Below, in pieces: positions 38,978-47,801 of a DNA stretch of 64,000 nucleotides. Source of the stretch: Streptomyces sp. Edi4. GTDB lineage: Bacteria; Actinomycetota; Actinomycetes; Streptomycetales; Streptomycetaceae. The notes below the pieces were generated by a model. It had not been told where the DNA came from, searched no databases, and worked only from the letters and a program-made list of their open reading frames with translations. The stretch lies in the NCBI RefSeq assembly GCF_040253615.1, contig NZ_JBEJGY010000004.1, forward strand, positions 3,720,001-3,784,000, read 5' to 3'. Made by a program: the position numbers and the translations under genes. The first letter of the stretch is position 1. Every line of letters starts with the position of its first letter.

Positions 38978-40771
38978 ATGACGACTGACGCAGCCATGCC
39001 GGACTGGGAGAAGCGGTTCAGGGCTCCGAGGGTGGGGCTTCCCGACTGGGCGGAGGACGCTCCGGACCGCTCCCTGTTCGTGTCGAACGCGACGGGGACG
39101 TACGAGCTCTACGCGTGGGACCGCGCCACCGGGGAGCAGCGCCGGGCCACCGACCGACCCAACGGCACGACGGACGGCGTCCTGACGCCCGACGGCGCGT
39201 GGATCTGGTGGTTCGACGACACCGACGGCGACGAGTTCGGCGTGTGGCGGCGCCAGCCCTTCGGCGGCGGCCCGGACGAGCCGGGCGTGCCCGGGCTCGC
39301 CCCGTCCTACCCGGCGGGCCTGGCCCTGGGCCGCGACGGCACCGCGGTGGTGGGCCGCTCCACCGACGACGACGGCTCCACGATTCACGTCGTACGCCCC
39401 GGGTCGGCGCCGGTCGAGATCTACCGGCACCGCGAGTCGGCGGGGGTCGGTGACCTCTCGCACGACGGGACGCTGATCGCGCTCGAGCACACCGAGCACG
39501 GCGACGCGATGCACTCGGCACTGCGGGTGACGCGCCTGGACGGCACGCCGGTCGCCGAACTCGACGACACCAAGGGCGGCACCGAGGAGCTGGGGCTCGA
39601 AGTGCTCGGGTTCGCGCCGCTCGCGGGCGACTCCCGGCTGCTCGTCGCGCACCAGCGGCGCGGCCGCTGGGAGCCGATGATCTGGGACGTGGCGTCCGGC
39701 GAGCAGACCGATCTCGCGCTGGATCTGCCCGGCGACGTCTCGGCGGAGTGGTACCCGGACGGTTCGGGGCTGCTCGTCGTCCACAGCTTCGAGGCCCGCA
39801 GCGGGCTCTTCCGCTTCGACCTCGCCACGCGTCAGCTCGTCGAGATCGACACCCCGGCGGGGACGGTGTCGGGGGCGACGGCGCGGCCCGACGGCACGGT
39901 GGAGTACCTGTGGTCGTCGGCGGCCCGGCCCTCCGAGGTGCGCTCCACGACGGGCGAGGTCGTCCTGGATCCGCCCGGTTTCAAGGCGCCCGGGTCCGTG
40001 CCGGTGCGGGACGTGTGGGTGGAGGGGCCCGGCGGGCGCGTCCACGCGCTGGTGCAGCGCCCCGAGGGCGAGGGGCCCTTCCCGACCCTGTTCGAGATCC
40101 ACGGCGGGCCGACCTGGCACGACAGCGACGCGTTCGCCGCGGGGCCCGCGGCCTGGGTCGATCACGGGTACGCGGTGGTGCGGGTCAACTACCGGGGTTC
40201 CACCGGGTACGGGCGTCAGTGGACCGACGCGCTCAAGCACCGGGTCGGGCTCATCGAGCTGGAGGACATCGCGGCGGTCCGCGAGTGGGCCGTCTCCTCG
40301 GGTCTCGCCGACCCGGCGCGGCTCGTCCTCGCGGGCGGCTCCTGGGGCGGTTATCTCACCCTGCTCGGGCTCGGCACCCAGCCCGACGCGTGGGCGCTCG
40401 GGCTCGCGGCGGTGCCGGTCGCGGACTACGTCACGGCGTACCACGACGAGACGGAGGCGCTGAAGGCCATGGACCGGACGTTGCTGGGCGGCACGCCCGA
40501 GGAGGTCCCGGACCGGTTCCGGGCGTCCTCGCCGCTGACGTACGTCGACGCGGTGACGGCGCCGGTCTACATCTCGGCCGGGGTCAATGATCCGCGCTGT
40601 CCGATTCGGCAGGTGGAGAACTATGTGAAGCGGTTGGCTGCGCGGGGGGCGGTGTATGAGGTGTACCGGTATGACGCGGGGCACGGGTCGTTGGTGGTGG
40701 AGGAACGTGTGAAGCAGGTGCGGCAGGAGCTCGACTTCGCCGCGCGGCACCTCGGTCGCCGGGCGGGCTGA
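38978..40771 (+). CDS. S9-family (prolyl oligopeptidase-like) serine peptidase
   Basis: The 597-residue protein has an N-terminal beta-propeller of about 330 residues (YELYAWDRATGEQRR, HDGTLIALEHTEHGD repeats) and a C-terminal alpha/beta-hydrolase with the nucleophile in GGSWGGYLTLLG, Asp in GVNDPRCPI and His in DAGHGSLV. It should cleave short peptides or act as an acylaminoacyl peptidase; it has no signal peptide, so it is probably cytoplasmic. ATG at 38978 follows GGGGG; upstream in-frame codons lack a ribosome site. Confidence 0.9.
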   Translation: MTTDAAMPDWEKRFRAPRVGLPDWAEDAPDRSLFVSNATGTYELYAWDRATGEQRRATDRPNGTTDGVLTPDGAWIWWFDDTDGDEFGVWRRQPFGGGPDEPGVPGLAPSYPAGLALGRDGTAVVGRSTDDDGSTIHVVRPGSAPVEIYRHRESAGVGDLSHDGTLIALEHTEHGDAMHSALRVTRLDGTPVAELDDTKGGTEELGLEVLGFAPLAGDSRLLVAHQRRGRWEPMIWDVASGEQTDLALDLPGDVSAEWYPDGSGLLVVHSFEARSGLFRFDLATRQLVEIDTPAGTVSGATARPDGTVEYLWSSAARPSEVRSTTGEVVLDPPGFKAPGSVPVRDVWVEGPGGRVHALVQRPEGEGPFPTLFEIHGGPTWHDSDAFAAGPAAWVDHGYAVVRVNYRGSTGYGRQWTDALKHRVGLIELEDIAAVREWAVSSGLADPARLVLAGGSWGGYLTLLGLGTQPDAWALGLAAVPVADYVTAYHDETEALKAMDRTLLGGTPEEVPDRFRASSPLTYVDAVTAPVYISAGVNDPRCPIRQVENYVKRLAARGAVYEVYRYDAGHGSLVVEERVKQVRQELDFAARHLGRRAG

Positions 40772-41036
40772 GGGGGCCGGGGCGGTCTGTGCGGGCCGGT
40801 GCGGGGCGGCGCCGGATGCCTCCGGGGGCGCGGGGGCCTGGGGCTTCGCCCCGGCCCCGGAGGAGCCCCCACCCCGCCCCTCCCCGAAACCCTCCGGGGG
40901 TCAAAAACCCGGGGCTCCGCCCCGGACCCCGTTCGGCCTGAACGGCCTCGTCCTCAATCTCCCCCAAGGCCTTAAGGGCCAGGGGGGACCCCCACGACAG
41001 GCTGAACATGCCTGCGCGGGCCGGCGCCAGCCCCGC
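40772..41036. other. GC-rich noncoding region with inverted repeats
   Basis: Several GGGGCTCCGCCCC- and CCTCCGGGG-type inverted runs lie between 40840 and 41000, typical of Streptomyces gene-end regions, and probably terminate the peptidase transcript. No gene is supported. Confidence 0.4.
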
Positions 41037-41262
41037 CAGGGGCGCGAGGAACTGCGCGGCCGGGCACCCACGGCCCGCAGCCGGACGGGCTGAAAGCGGC
41101 GGCGCGGGCCGGCGTCAGCCACGTCAGGGGCGCGAGGAACTGCGCGACCAGCCACCCACGGCCCGCAGCCGGACGGGCTGAAAGCGGCGGCGCGGGCCGG
41201 CGTCAGCCCCGTCAGGGGCGCGGGGAACTGCGCGGCCGGGCACCCACGGCCCGCAGCCGAGG
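41037..41262. repeat. 88-bp tandem repeat (about 2.6 copies)
   Basis: Units beginning at 41037, 41125 and 41213 share CAGGGGCGCGAGGAACTGCG and continue through CACCCACGGCCCGCAGCC. The core GGGGCGCGGGGAACTGCGC recurs at 57232 in degenerate form. From memory this core is scattered through many Streptomyces intergenic regions; function unknown. It lies upstream of the SURF1 gene. Confidence 0.8.
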
Positions 41263-41364
41263 GCCCAGGGGCTCCGCCCGGGACGCCGGACGGGCACCCA
41301 CGGGACCGGGGCCGAAAGCTGACCCCCCGCCCAAACCCCCGGCGGGATTCCGTACCGTGGGGGT

Positions 41365-42213
41365 GTGTACCGGTTCCTGCTCACACCCCGCTGGTGGGGA
41401 ATCCACGCCTTCGTCCTGCTCGCCATCCCCGTCTGCGTCTTCATGGGCTCCTGGCAGCTGGGCCGCTTCGAGGACCGCGTGCAGTCCCACGACGCCGCCG
41501 AGAAGGCCCCCGACCCCGCCACCCGCGAGGCCGAGCCGCTCGACTCGCTGCTCCCGGTGGACCAGCGCACCTCGGGCCGGCCCGCGCGGGCCCGAGGGCA
41601 CTACGCCGAGCAGTTCCTGGTGCCGGGCCGTGAGGTCGACGGCAAGTCGGGCAGCTATGTGCTGACCCTGCTGCGCACCGACGGCGGCAAGGCCCTGCCC
41701 GTCGTACGGGGCTGGATCCCCAAGGGCGCCACCGCCCCCGCCGCGCCGGCCGGTGACGTGACCGTGACCGGCGCGCTCCAGGCGTCCGAGACCGCCGGGT
41801 CGGACGGTGTGCGGGCCCAGGGCGGACTGCCGCGCGGCCAGGTCGGCGTGATCAGCGCGGCGGCCCTCGTCAACCTGGTGCCGTATCCGGTGTACGACGC
41901 GTGGGTGACACTGCCCCACGCGGACGCCGGTCTGACCCCGGTCCCGGCCAGCGCGCCGCAGAACAGCGGGCTCGACCTGAAGGCGTTCCAGAACCTCGGC
42001 TACACCGGCGAGTGGTTCGTCTTCGCCGGGTTCGTGGTCTTCATGTGGTTCCGCCTGGTGCGCCGCGAGGCCGAGGCCCTGGAGGACGCCGAGCTGGGGC
42101 TCGCCCCGGAGGGCTCGGGCGAGACGGTCGCGAAGGAGGCCGAGCCGGAGCTCGCCCCGGCTCAGCCCGCCGAGGGTGTGGCCGAGCCCGCGTCGAGGAC
42201 GCCCGTCTTGTAG
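41365..42213 (+). CDS. SURF1-family protein (cytochrome oxidase biogenesis)
   Basis: The 282-residue protein shows the SURF1 layout: N-terminal membrane helix (WWGIHAFVLLAIPVCVFMGSWQLGRFEDR, with the conserved G-x-WQ-x-R), a periplasmic-side domain (RARGHYAEQFLVPGR...VVRGWIPKG) and a second helix near the end (NLGYTGEWFVFAGFVVFMWFRLVRRE). It would help assemble heme-copper oxidase. GTG start at 41365. Its 3' end overlaps the convergent gene by 52 bp, and the C-terminal 40 residues are Glu/Ala-rich. Confidence 0.9.
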   Translation: MYRFLLTPRWWGIHAFVLLAIPVCVFMGSWQLGRFEDRVQSHDAAEKAPDPATREAEPLDSLLPVDQRTSGRPARARGHYAEQFLVPGREVDGKSGSYVLTLLRTDGGKALPVVRGWIPKGATAPAAPAGDVTVTGALQASETAGSDGVRAQGGLPRGQVGVISAAALVNLVPYPVYDAWVTLPHADAGLTPVPASAPQNSGLDLKAFQNLGYTGEWFVFAGFVVFMWFRLVRREAEALEDAELGLAPEGSGETVAKEAEPELAPAQPAEGVAEPASRTPVL

Positions 42214-43430
42214 ATCGTCCCTGCGCACGCGTTCGGGATCTTCGCCTCCGCCGTCGGCGCGCCCGGCTCCGCGACGTGCGTGACGGCGACCGCGCCGTCC
42301 TCCGTCGCGGCCCGGGGCCCGCCGTCCGCCGTGTGCTGCGGGCTCTGGGCGCCACCGGACTTGGCGGGCGCGGTGATGCCGCTGCTGCTCGCCGGGTTGC
42401 CGGACGGGCTCGGGTCGGGTGAGGGCGTCGCCTTGGGACAGGTGTCCGAGGGCACCCAGGCGAACCGCACCTCGTAGGCGGCGGCCGGCTTGAGGACGAG
42501 GCGGGTGGCGTCCTTGGCGGGGTCGGGAAGACCCGGCGCGGGATCGCCCGCCGCGTGCTCGACGACGGTGATCTTCGCGGGGTCCGCCGCACCCTGCGCG
42601 TGGACGTCGAACGTGCCGACCCCGCCGATCGCGCACTGCTTGTCCGACGCGTTGACGACGCGGAAGGCGCCGTAGACCTTGCCCGTCGCGTCCGGCTTGC
42701 CCACGCTCGCCGACTTGACGCTCAACTCGCCCGCCGCGCACGCCGGCGAGTTGGCCTGGACGGGACCGCCGCCGGGCACGCTCACGACGCTCCCCGCGGT
42801 ACCGGTGGCCTGCTTGGTGGGCTCCTTCGTCGCGCCCTTGCCGTCGGGCGTCGCGCCGGCCTGGGGGCCCGCCCCGGTGGCGCGGCCGCCGTCGGGCACC
42901 CCCTCGGGCGTGCCCGAGGCCCCGCCCGACGTGCCGTACGTCCGCCGGCCGTGCCCGGCGACGGCCGGCTGCTCGTCGGTGCTGCTCGCGCTGTTGGCGA
43001 CGTGGAGGAAGGCCGGTACGGCGGTCGCCACCAGGAGGGCGGCCGCGACCGAACCCACGACGGCCTGCCGTTTGCGGGCGCGCCGCAGGGGCACCGCCGC
43101 CCGCAGGTGTTCGAGCGCTCCCTCCGACGGCTTCAGCTCGTCGACCGCGCCGTGCAGCAGCCCGCGCAGCGCGCGTTCGCCGTCCGCGTCGAGGCCGCCC
43201 GGCTCGGGCGAGAGGCCGAACGGAGGGGTGCCGGCGCTGTTCTTTTCCGGCGTTGTGTCCACGAATCCGTATCCAGTCAGGTCGTTCAGGTCATGGCCGG
43301 GCCGCTGGTCCGACCCGTACTTCCCGTAGTCCCCGTGACTCCCGTGCTTCTGGTTCCTCTGGTTCCTCTGGTGCTTGCCGTTCTCTCTCCGCTTGCCCGG
43401 CCATCTGTCGTTGCCGTCGGGCGCTTTCAT
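42162..43430 (-). CDS. Membrane-anchored protein with DUF4232-like domain, sigma-factor partner
   Basis: The 422-residue protein begins with a charged cytoplasmic region of about 120 residues (with EHLRAAVPLRRARKR before the membrane), one membrane helix (VVGSVAAALLVATAVPAFLHV), a long Gly/Thr/Pro linker, and an outer DUF4232-like domain (CAAGELSVKSASVG...YGAFRVVNASDKQCAIGGVGTFDV). Its start overlaps the sigma-factor stop by ATGA, so the pair is co-translated and it may act as an anti-sigma factor, although no ZAS zinc motif is seen. Confidence 0.75.
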   Translation of the reverse strand: MKAPDGNDRWPGKRRENGKHQRNQRNQKHGSHGDYGKYGSDQRPGHDLNDLTGYGFVDTTPEKNSAGTPPFGLSPEPGGLDADGERALRGLLHGAVDELKPSEGALEHLRAAVPLRRARKRQAVVGSVAAALLVATAVPAFLHVANSASSTDEQPAVAGHGRRTYGTSGGASGTPEGVPDGGRATGAGPQAGATPDGKGATKEPTKQATGTAGSVVSVPGGGPVQANSPACAAGELSVKSASVGKPDATGKVYGAFRVVNASDKQCAIGGVGTFDVHAQGAADPAKITVVEHAAGDPAPGLPDPAKDATRLVLKPAAAYEVRFAWVPSDTCPKATPSPDPSPSGNPASSSGITAPAKSGGAQSPQHTADGGPRAATEDGAVAVTHVAEPGAPTAEAKIPNACAGTIYKTGVLDAGSATPSAG

Positions 43431-44095
43431 GCCGTCGCCTCCATGGCGACACGCAGGGCGGCTATGCCTCGGGACCCGTACGCCTTGACCGACCCCAGGG
43501 ATACGCCCAGCGTCTCGGCCACCTGCGCCTCGGTCATGTCGGCGAAGTACCGCAGCACAAGCACCTCGCGCTGGCGGCGCTGGAGCCCGCGCATCGCCTT
43601 GATCAGGGCGTCGCGCTCCAGCTGGTCGTACGCGCCCTCCTCGGCGCTCGCCATGTCGGGCATCGGCTTGGAGAGCAGCTTGAGCCCGAGGATGCGCCGG
43701 CGCAGCGCGGAACGCGACAGGTTCACGACCGTCTGGCGCAGATAGGCGAGGGTCTTCTCCGGCTCGCGCACCCGGCCGCGCGCCGAGTGGACGCGGATGA
43801 ACGCCTCCTGCACCACGTCCTCGCAGGAGGCGGTGTCGTCCAGGAGCAGCGCGGCGAGGCCGAGCAGGGAGCGGTAGTGCGCCCGGTAGGTCTCGGTGAG
43901 GTGATCGACGGTGGTGCCGGCCGCCATGGCCTCGTCAGCGTTCTCGCGCGACGTCACCTGGGACGGTACGCGGGCCGGACGGGTGGCGGGCATCGGCGCG
44001 ATCACCGGCATGCCACCGGGCACACCGGACCGCCGGCGCGGGCGGACCGCCATGCCACGCGCCGGTACCGCTCTGAAGTCGAGTACCTCTGCCAC
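43427..44095 (-). CDS. SigE-family ECF RNA polymerase sigma factor
   Basis: The 222-residue protein has sigma region 2 (YRAHYRSLLGLAALLLDDTASCEDVVQEAFIRVH) and region 4 with its helix-turn-helix (LRYFADMTEAQVAETLGVSLGSVKAYGSRGIAAL), typical of SigE-family extracytoplasmic sigma factors. An unusual basic and Pro-rich N-terminal extension of about 60 residues precedes region 2, so the real start may be further in, for example the Met codons before AAGTTVDHL. GTG at 44095 is the upstream choice. It overlaps its membrane partner gene. Confidence 0.88.
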   Translation of the reverse strand: MAEVLDFRAVPARGMAVRPRRRSGVPGGMPVIAPMPATRPARVPSQVTSRENADEAMAAGTTVDHLTETYRAHYRSLLGLAALLLDDTASCEDVVQEAFIRVHSARGRVREPEKTLAYLRQTVVNLSRSALRRRILGLKLLSKPMPDMASAEEGAYDQLERDALIKAMRGLQRRQREVLVLRYFADMTEAQVAETLGVSLGSVKAYGSRGIAALRVAMEATA

Positions 44096-44361
44096 GCCTG
44101 TTGGACACGTTCCTCCCCGTCAGGGTTGTACGCGTACGACACTGTTTTTGGCGGTGCGACACATGCCCTCATCCGTACCCGCTCTTCCCCAATGCCCCGA
44201 TTTATACGGCACCTTGAGGGGCGACCGCATAGACGCTCCATGCCGGACTGCGGTTGCAGGGACACGGAAATGAATCGTGTAACAAGCCGTTGGGGCAGTT
44301 CAAGTGGTACAGACCAGCGACTTGCTCACAGAGCGTTCACAAATCCTACAAACGGGAAGGC

Positions 44362-45420
44362 TCAGCGTCCGGTGAATTCGCGGGCCGCCAGTTCGGCGAT
44401 GTGGGCCACGTTCAGGGCCGTGCCCTTGCGGAGGTTGTCGCCGCAGACGAAAAGTTCCAGTACGTGCGGATCGTCCGGCGATCTGCGCACCCGGCCGACC
44501 CAGGTGGGGTCGGTTCCGACCACGTCCGCGGGGGTGGGGAAGTCTCCGGCGGCGGGGTTGTCGAAGAGCACCACGCCGGGCGCGGTCGCCAGGATCTCGT
44601 GGGCCCGCGCCACCTCCACCTCGTTCTCGAAGCGGGCGTGCACGGACGCGGAGTGCGTGGTCACCACGGGGACCCGCACGCAGGTGGCCGCCACCGGAAG
44701 GCGCGGCAGGCCGAGCAGTTTGCGCAGTTCGTCGCGGATCCCCAGCTCCTGCGAGGACCAGCCGTCGGCGGCGAGTTCGCCGGTCCAGGGCACCACGTTC
44801 AAAGCGACGGGCGCGGCGAACGGGCCGAGGCCTTCGCCGACGGCCCTGCGCACATCGCCGGGGCTCGTGCCCAGTTCGGTGCCGGCCACCATCGCGATCT
44901 GCCGGCGCAGCGCCTCGACGCCGGCCTGCCCCTCGCCGCTGACGGCCTGGTAGGTGGAGACCACCAGCTCGCTCAGGCAGAACTCGGCGTGCAGTGCGCC
45001 GAGCGACACGCTCATGGCCAGCGTGGTGGCGTGCGGGCTCGCCACGATGCCGCGCGGACGCATCCGTACGGCATGGGGATTGAGCTCGGGCACCACGAGC
45101 GGTACGTCCTCGGCCATGCGGAAGGCGGCCGAACTGTCCACCACCACCGCGCCCTTGGCGGCCGCGACCGGCGCCCACTGGGCGGCGACGTCGGCGGGCA
45201 CGAGGAAGACGGCGACGTCGGCCCCGTCAAGGGCCTCCTCGCTCAGGGGCAGGACCTCGCACTCCTCGCCCCGCACCAGCAGCTTGCGCCCGGCCGAGCG
45301 CGCGGACGCGACGAGGCGGACCTCGCCCCACACGTCGGCGTGCTGGGACAGGATCTGGAGCATGACCGCACCGGCGCCCCCGGTCGCTCCGACGACCGTG
45401 AGCGCCGGTCTGCGGGTCAT
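44362..45420 (-). CDS. Aspartate-semialdehyde dehydrogenase homologue lacking the catalytic Cys
   Basis: The 352-residue protein aligns along its length with Streptomyces Asd2-type enzymes (VVGATGGAGAVMLQIL, PLVVPELNPHA, TYQAVSGEGQ, RVPVVTTHS, VVGTDPTWVGRVR). The active-site motif, normally NPNCTT, is SPHATT: the nucleophile is Ala131 (codon GCC, 45028-45030 read on the minus strand). Other active-site His and Gln residues remain. Without the Cys the acyl-enzyme cannot form, so a dehydrogenase role is unlikely; it may be regulatory or degenerate. It overlaps lysC by ATGA. Confidence 0.85.
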   Translation of the reverse strand: MTRRPALTVVGATGGAGAVMLQILSQHADVWGEVRLVASARSAGRKLLVRGEECEVLPLSEEALDGADVAVFLVPADVAAQWAPVAAAKGAVVVDSSAAFRMAEDVPLVVPELNPHAVRMRPRGIVASPHATTLAMSVSLGALHAEFCLSELVVSTYQAVSGEGQAGVEALRRQIAMVAGTELGTSPGDVRRAVGEGLGPFAAPVALNVVPWTGELAADGWSSQELGIRDELRKLLGLPRLPVAATCVRVPVVTTHSASVHARFENEVEVARAHEILATAPGVVLFDNPAAGDFPTPADVVGTDPTWVGRVRRSPDDPHVLELFVCGDNLRKGTALNVAHIAELAAREFTGR

Positions 45421-46697
45421 CGCCCGGTGCCCCCGTAGACGACGGCCTCGTCGCTGTCGGAGTCGAGACCGAAGGCGGAGTGCACCGCGCGCACGGCCTC
45501 GTTGACGTCGTCGGCGCGGGTGACGACCGAGATACGGATCTCGGAGGTCGAGATGAGCTCGATGTTGACGCCCGCGTCGGACAGCGCCTCGAAGAAGCCG
45601 GCCGTGACACCCGGGTTGGTCTTCATGCCGGCGCCGACCAGCGAGATCTTGGCGATCTGGTCGTCGTAGCGCAGCGACTCGAAGCCGATGGTGGGCTTCA
45701 TCCGCTCCAGGGCGTCGATGGCCTTGCGGCCCTCCGCCTTGGGCAGCGTGAACGAGATGTCGGTCAGCCCCGTCGACGCGGCGGAGACGTTCTGCACCAC
45801 CATGTCGATGTTGATCTCGGCGTTGGCGATGGCGCGGAAGATCGCCGCGGCCTCACCGGGCTTGTCGGGCACCCCGACAACCGTGACCTTCGCCTCGGAG
45901 ACGTCGTGGGCGACTCCGGAGATGATGGCGTGCTCCACCTGCTGACCCTCCGCCTTGGTACGTGGTTCGTTGCTGACCCAGGTGCCCTGGAGTCCGCTGA
46001 AGGACGACCGCACATGGATCGGGATGTTGTAGCGCCGGGCGTACTCGACGCACCGGTGCAGGAGCACCTTGGAGCCGGACGCGGCCAGCTCCAGCATGTC
46101 CTCGAAGGAGATCCAATCGATCTTCTTCGCCTTCTTCACGACGCGGGGGTCGGCCGTGAAGACGCCGTCGACGTCCGTGTAGATCTCACACGCCTCGGCG
46201 TCCAGGGCCGCGGCCAGCGCGACGGCCGTGGTGTCCGAGCCACCGCGCCCGAGCGTGGTGATGTTCTTGCCCTCCTGGCTGACACCCTGGAACCCGGCGA
46301 CGATGGCGATGTTGCCCTCGTCGATCGAGGTCCTGATGCGGCCGGGGGTGACGTCGATGATCCGCGCCTTGTTGTGGACCGAGTCGGTGATGACACCGGC
46401 CTGGCTGCCCGTGAAGGACTGGGCCTTGTGGCCCATGCTTTTGATCGCCATGGCAAGCAGCGCCATGGAGATCCGCTCTCCGGCGGTCAGCAGCATGTCG
46501 AACTCCCGCCCGGCGGGCATCGGAGACACCTGCTCCGCGAGCTCGATCAACTCATCCGTCGTGTCGCCCATCGCGGAAACCACGACGACCACCTGGTGGC
46601 CGTTCTTCTTGGCTTCCACGATCCGCTTGGCGACGCGCTTGATGCCTTCGGCATCGGCAACGGAGGAGCCTCCGTACTTCTGCACGACAAGGCCCAC
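45417..46697 (-). CDS. lysC: Aspartokinase (lysC/ask)
   Basis: The 426-residue enzyme has the kinase domain (VVQKYGGSSVADAEGIKRVA, GRGGSDTTAVALAAALDAE, YTDVDGVFTADPRVV) and two C-terminal ACT domains (HDVSEAKVTVVGVPDKPGEAA; ISLVGAGMKTNPGV...ELISTSEIRISVV). It phosphorylates aspartate at the head of lysine, threonine and methionine synthesis, and the ACT domains are the usual site of lysine and threonine inhibition. An internal start for a beta subunit is known in the family. GTG at 46697. The Asd-like gene overlaps its stop. Confidence 0.95.
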   Translation of the reverse strand: MGLVVQKYGGSSVADAEGIKRVAKRIVEAKKNGHQVVVVVSAMGDTTDELIELAEQVSPMPAGREFDMLLTAGERISMALLAMAIKSMGHKAQSFTGSQAGVITDSVHNKARIIDVTPGRIRTSIDEGNIAIVAGFQGVSQEGKNITTLGRGGSDTTAVALAAALDAEACEIYTDVDGVFTADPRVVKKAKKIDWISFEDMLELAASGSKVLLHRCVEYARRYNIPIHVRSSFSGLQGTWVSNEPRTKAEGQQVEHAIISGVAHDVSEAKVTVVGVPDKPGEAAAIFRAIANAEINIDMVVQNVSAASTGLTDISFTLPKAEGRKAIDALERMKPTIGFESLRYDDQIAKISLVGAGMKTNPGVTAGFFEALSDAGVNIELISTSEIRISVVTRADDVNEAVRAVHSAFGLDSDSDEAVVYGGTGR

Positions 46698-46938
46698 GTG
46701 CGCTCCTAGCTCATTCCATTACTGCGGTCGGCTCAGTTTAACGAGCGGGCCGGATTCGCCGGCCCCGTATCACTTCGTGAGATGTCCCGCTCACTGCATG
46801 ACACCGGGCGGCCACCGGCACCGCTCGCACGGACTGCCTGCCCGGGGCCCCGCCGGATACGCGGCATGTGTCCGGGCTCACAGGGGGCGCGTCCCGCGCT
46901 GTCGGGCTCGGCGACCCGATCGTAGCCCTCGCGCGGAA

Positions 46939-46966
46939 GGGACCCGGGGACGCTGCCCCGGGCCCC
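46939..46966 (-). terminator. Hairpin terminator after the lectin gene
   Basis: GGGACCCGGGG and CCCCGGGCCCC pair with one mismatch around a 6-base loop, 26 bp beyond the lectin stop codon on the transcribed strand. Confidence 0.55.
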
Positions 46967-46991
46967 TCGGTGGCGCTGTCGCCCGTGCGGA

Positions 46992-47534
46992 TTACTGGCC
47001 CACGAACTGCTGGTAATTGAGCCCGTTGCAGCTGAAGGAGCGCAAGCCGTAGGCGCCGCTGTCGTCCATGCACCGGCCGGTGTTCTCGTTCTGGAAGGTC
47101 AGCGTGCCGTTGCTGTTGTAGTAGAGCGCCCAGCGCTGGTAGTTCATTCCGTTGCAGCCGAAGGAGCGCAGTCCGTAGGCGCCGCTGTCGTCGATGCAGC
47201 GGCCGGTGTTGCCGTTCTTCAGGACCCAGTTGCCGTTGGACTGGCCGTACAGGCCCCAGTACTGGTAGTTCATGCCGTTACAGCCGAAGGCGCGCAGGCC
47301 GTAGGCGCCGCTGTCGTCCACACAGCGGCCGGTGTTGAGGTTGCGCAGCGCGCCGGAGTCGAGGGCGCGGGCGGCCTGGGTGCCGGGAAGGATCTTGGCG
47401 GAGTGGGCCGGCGGGGCCGGAACGGGCGTGGCGGCCGACGCGGCGCCGGTGCCCATGAGGGCAAGGGCCGCGGCGGCGCCGAGCGCTCCGGCGATCCGGG
47501 CCGCGCGGTAGGGGATGTGTCGAGCGAGGTTCAT
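46992..47534 (-). CDS. Secreted ricin-type lectin with three tandem repeats
   Basis: The 180-residue product has a signal peptide ending near ALMGTGAASA and three almost identical 46-48-residue repeats: NTGRCVDDSGAYGLRAF, NTGRCIDDSGAYGLRSF and NTGRCMDDSGAYGLRSF, each followed by xCNGxNYQ. They carry the paired Cys and QxW-like ends of RICIN-type beta-trefoils, suggesting binding of secreted or wall carbohydrate, with no catalytic domain attached. ATG at 47534 has GGAG upstream; an AraC gene is divergent. Confidence 0.88.
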   Translation of the reverse strand: MNLARHIPYRAARIAGALGAAAALALMGTGAASAATPVPAPPAHSAKILPGTQAARALDSGALRNLNTGRCVDDSGAYGLRAFGCNGMNYQYWGLYGQSNGNWVLKNGNTGRCIDDSGAYGLRSFGCNGMNYQRWALYYNSNGTLTFQNENTGRCMDDSGAYGLRSFSCNGLNYQQFVGQ

Positions 47535-47801
47535 GGTCGTCTCCAGTCGGGAGGTCGGACGCACGAGGCCGCTGCCGTGAGCCGTTCCGGTGCGGCGGTC
47601 ACCCACCCTGCCCCGGCCGGGCACCCCCCGTCTTTGTACGGAGGCGACACGAACCGGAGCTAACGGGTCCTTTGCCGTACAAGGCCTGCTCACTTCACCA
47701 ACTGCCGTAAATGGCGCGCGAGTCCGTTGCGGGACGGCGGTGACGCGAGGACCATCTCCGCGTCCGGACAACCACAGGAAGGTTCGCGAAGGGGTCCCCC
47801 C

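Noticed and set aside
38870..40750. 626-codon leftward frame opposite the S9 peptidase
   Set aside because: Shadow in high-GC DNA; the rightward frame has propeller repeats and the complete catalytic triad.
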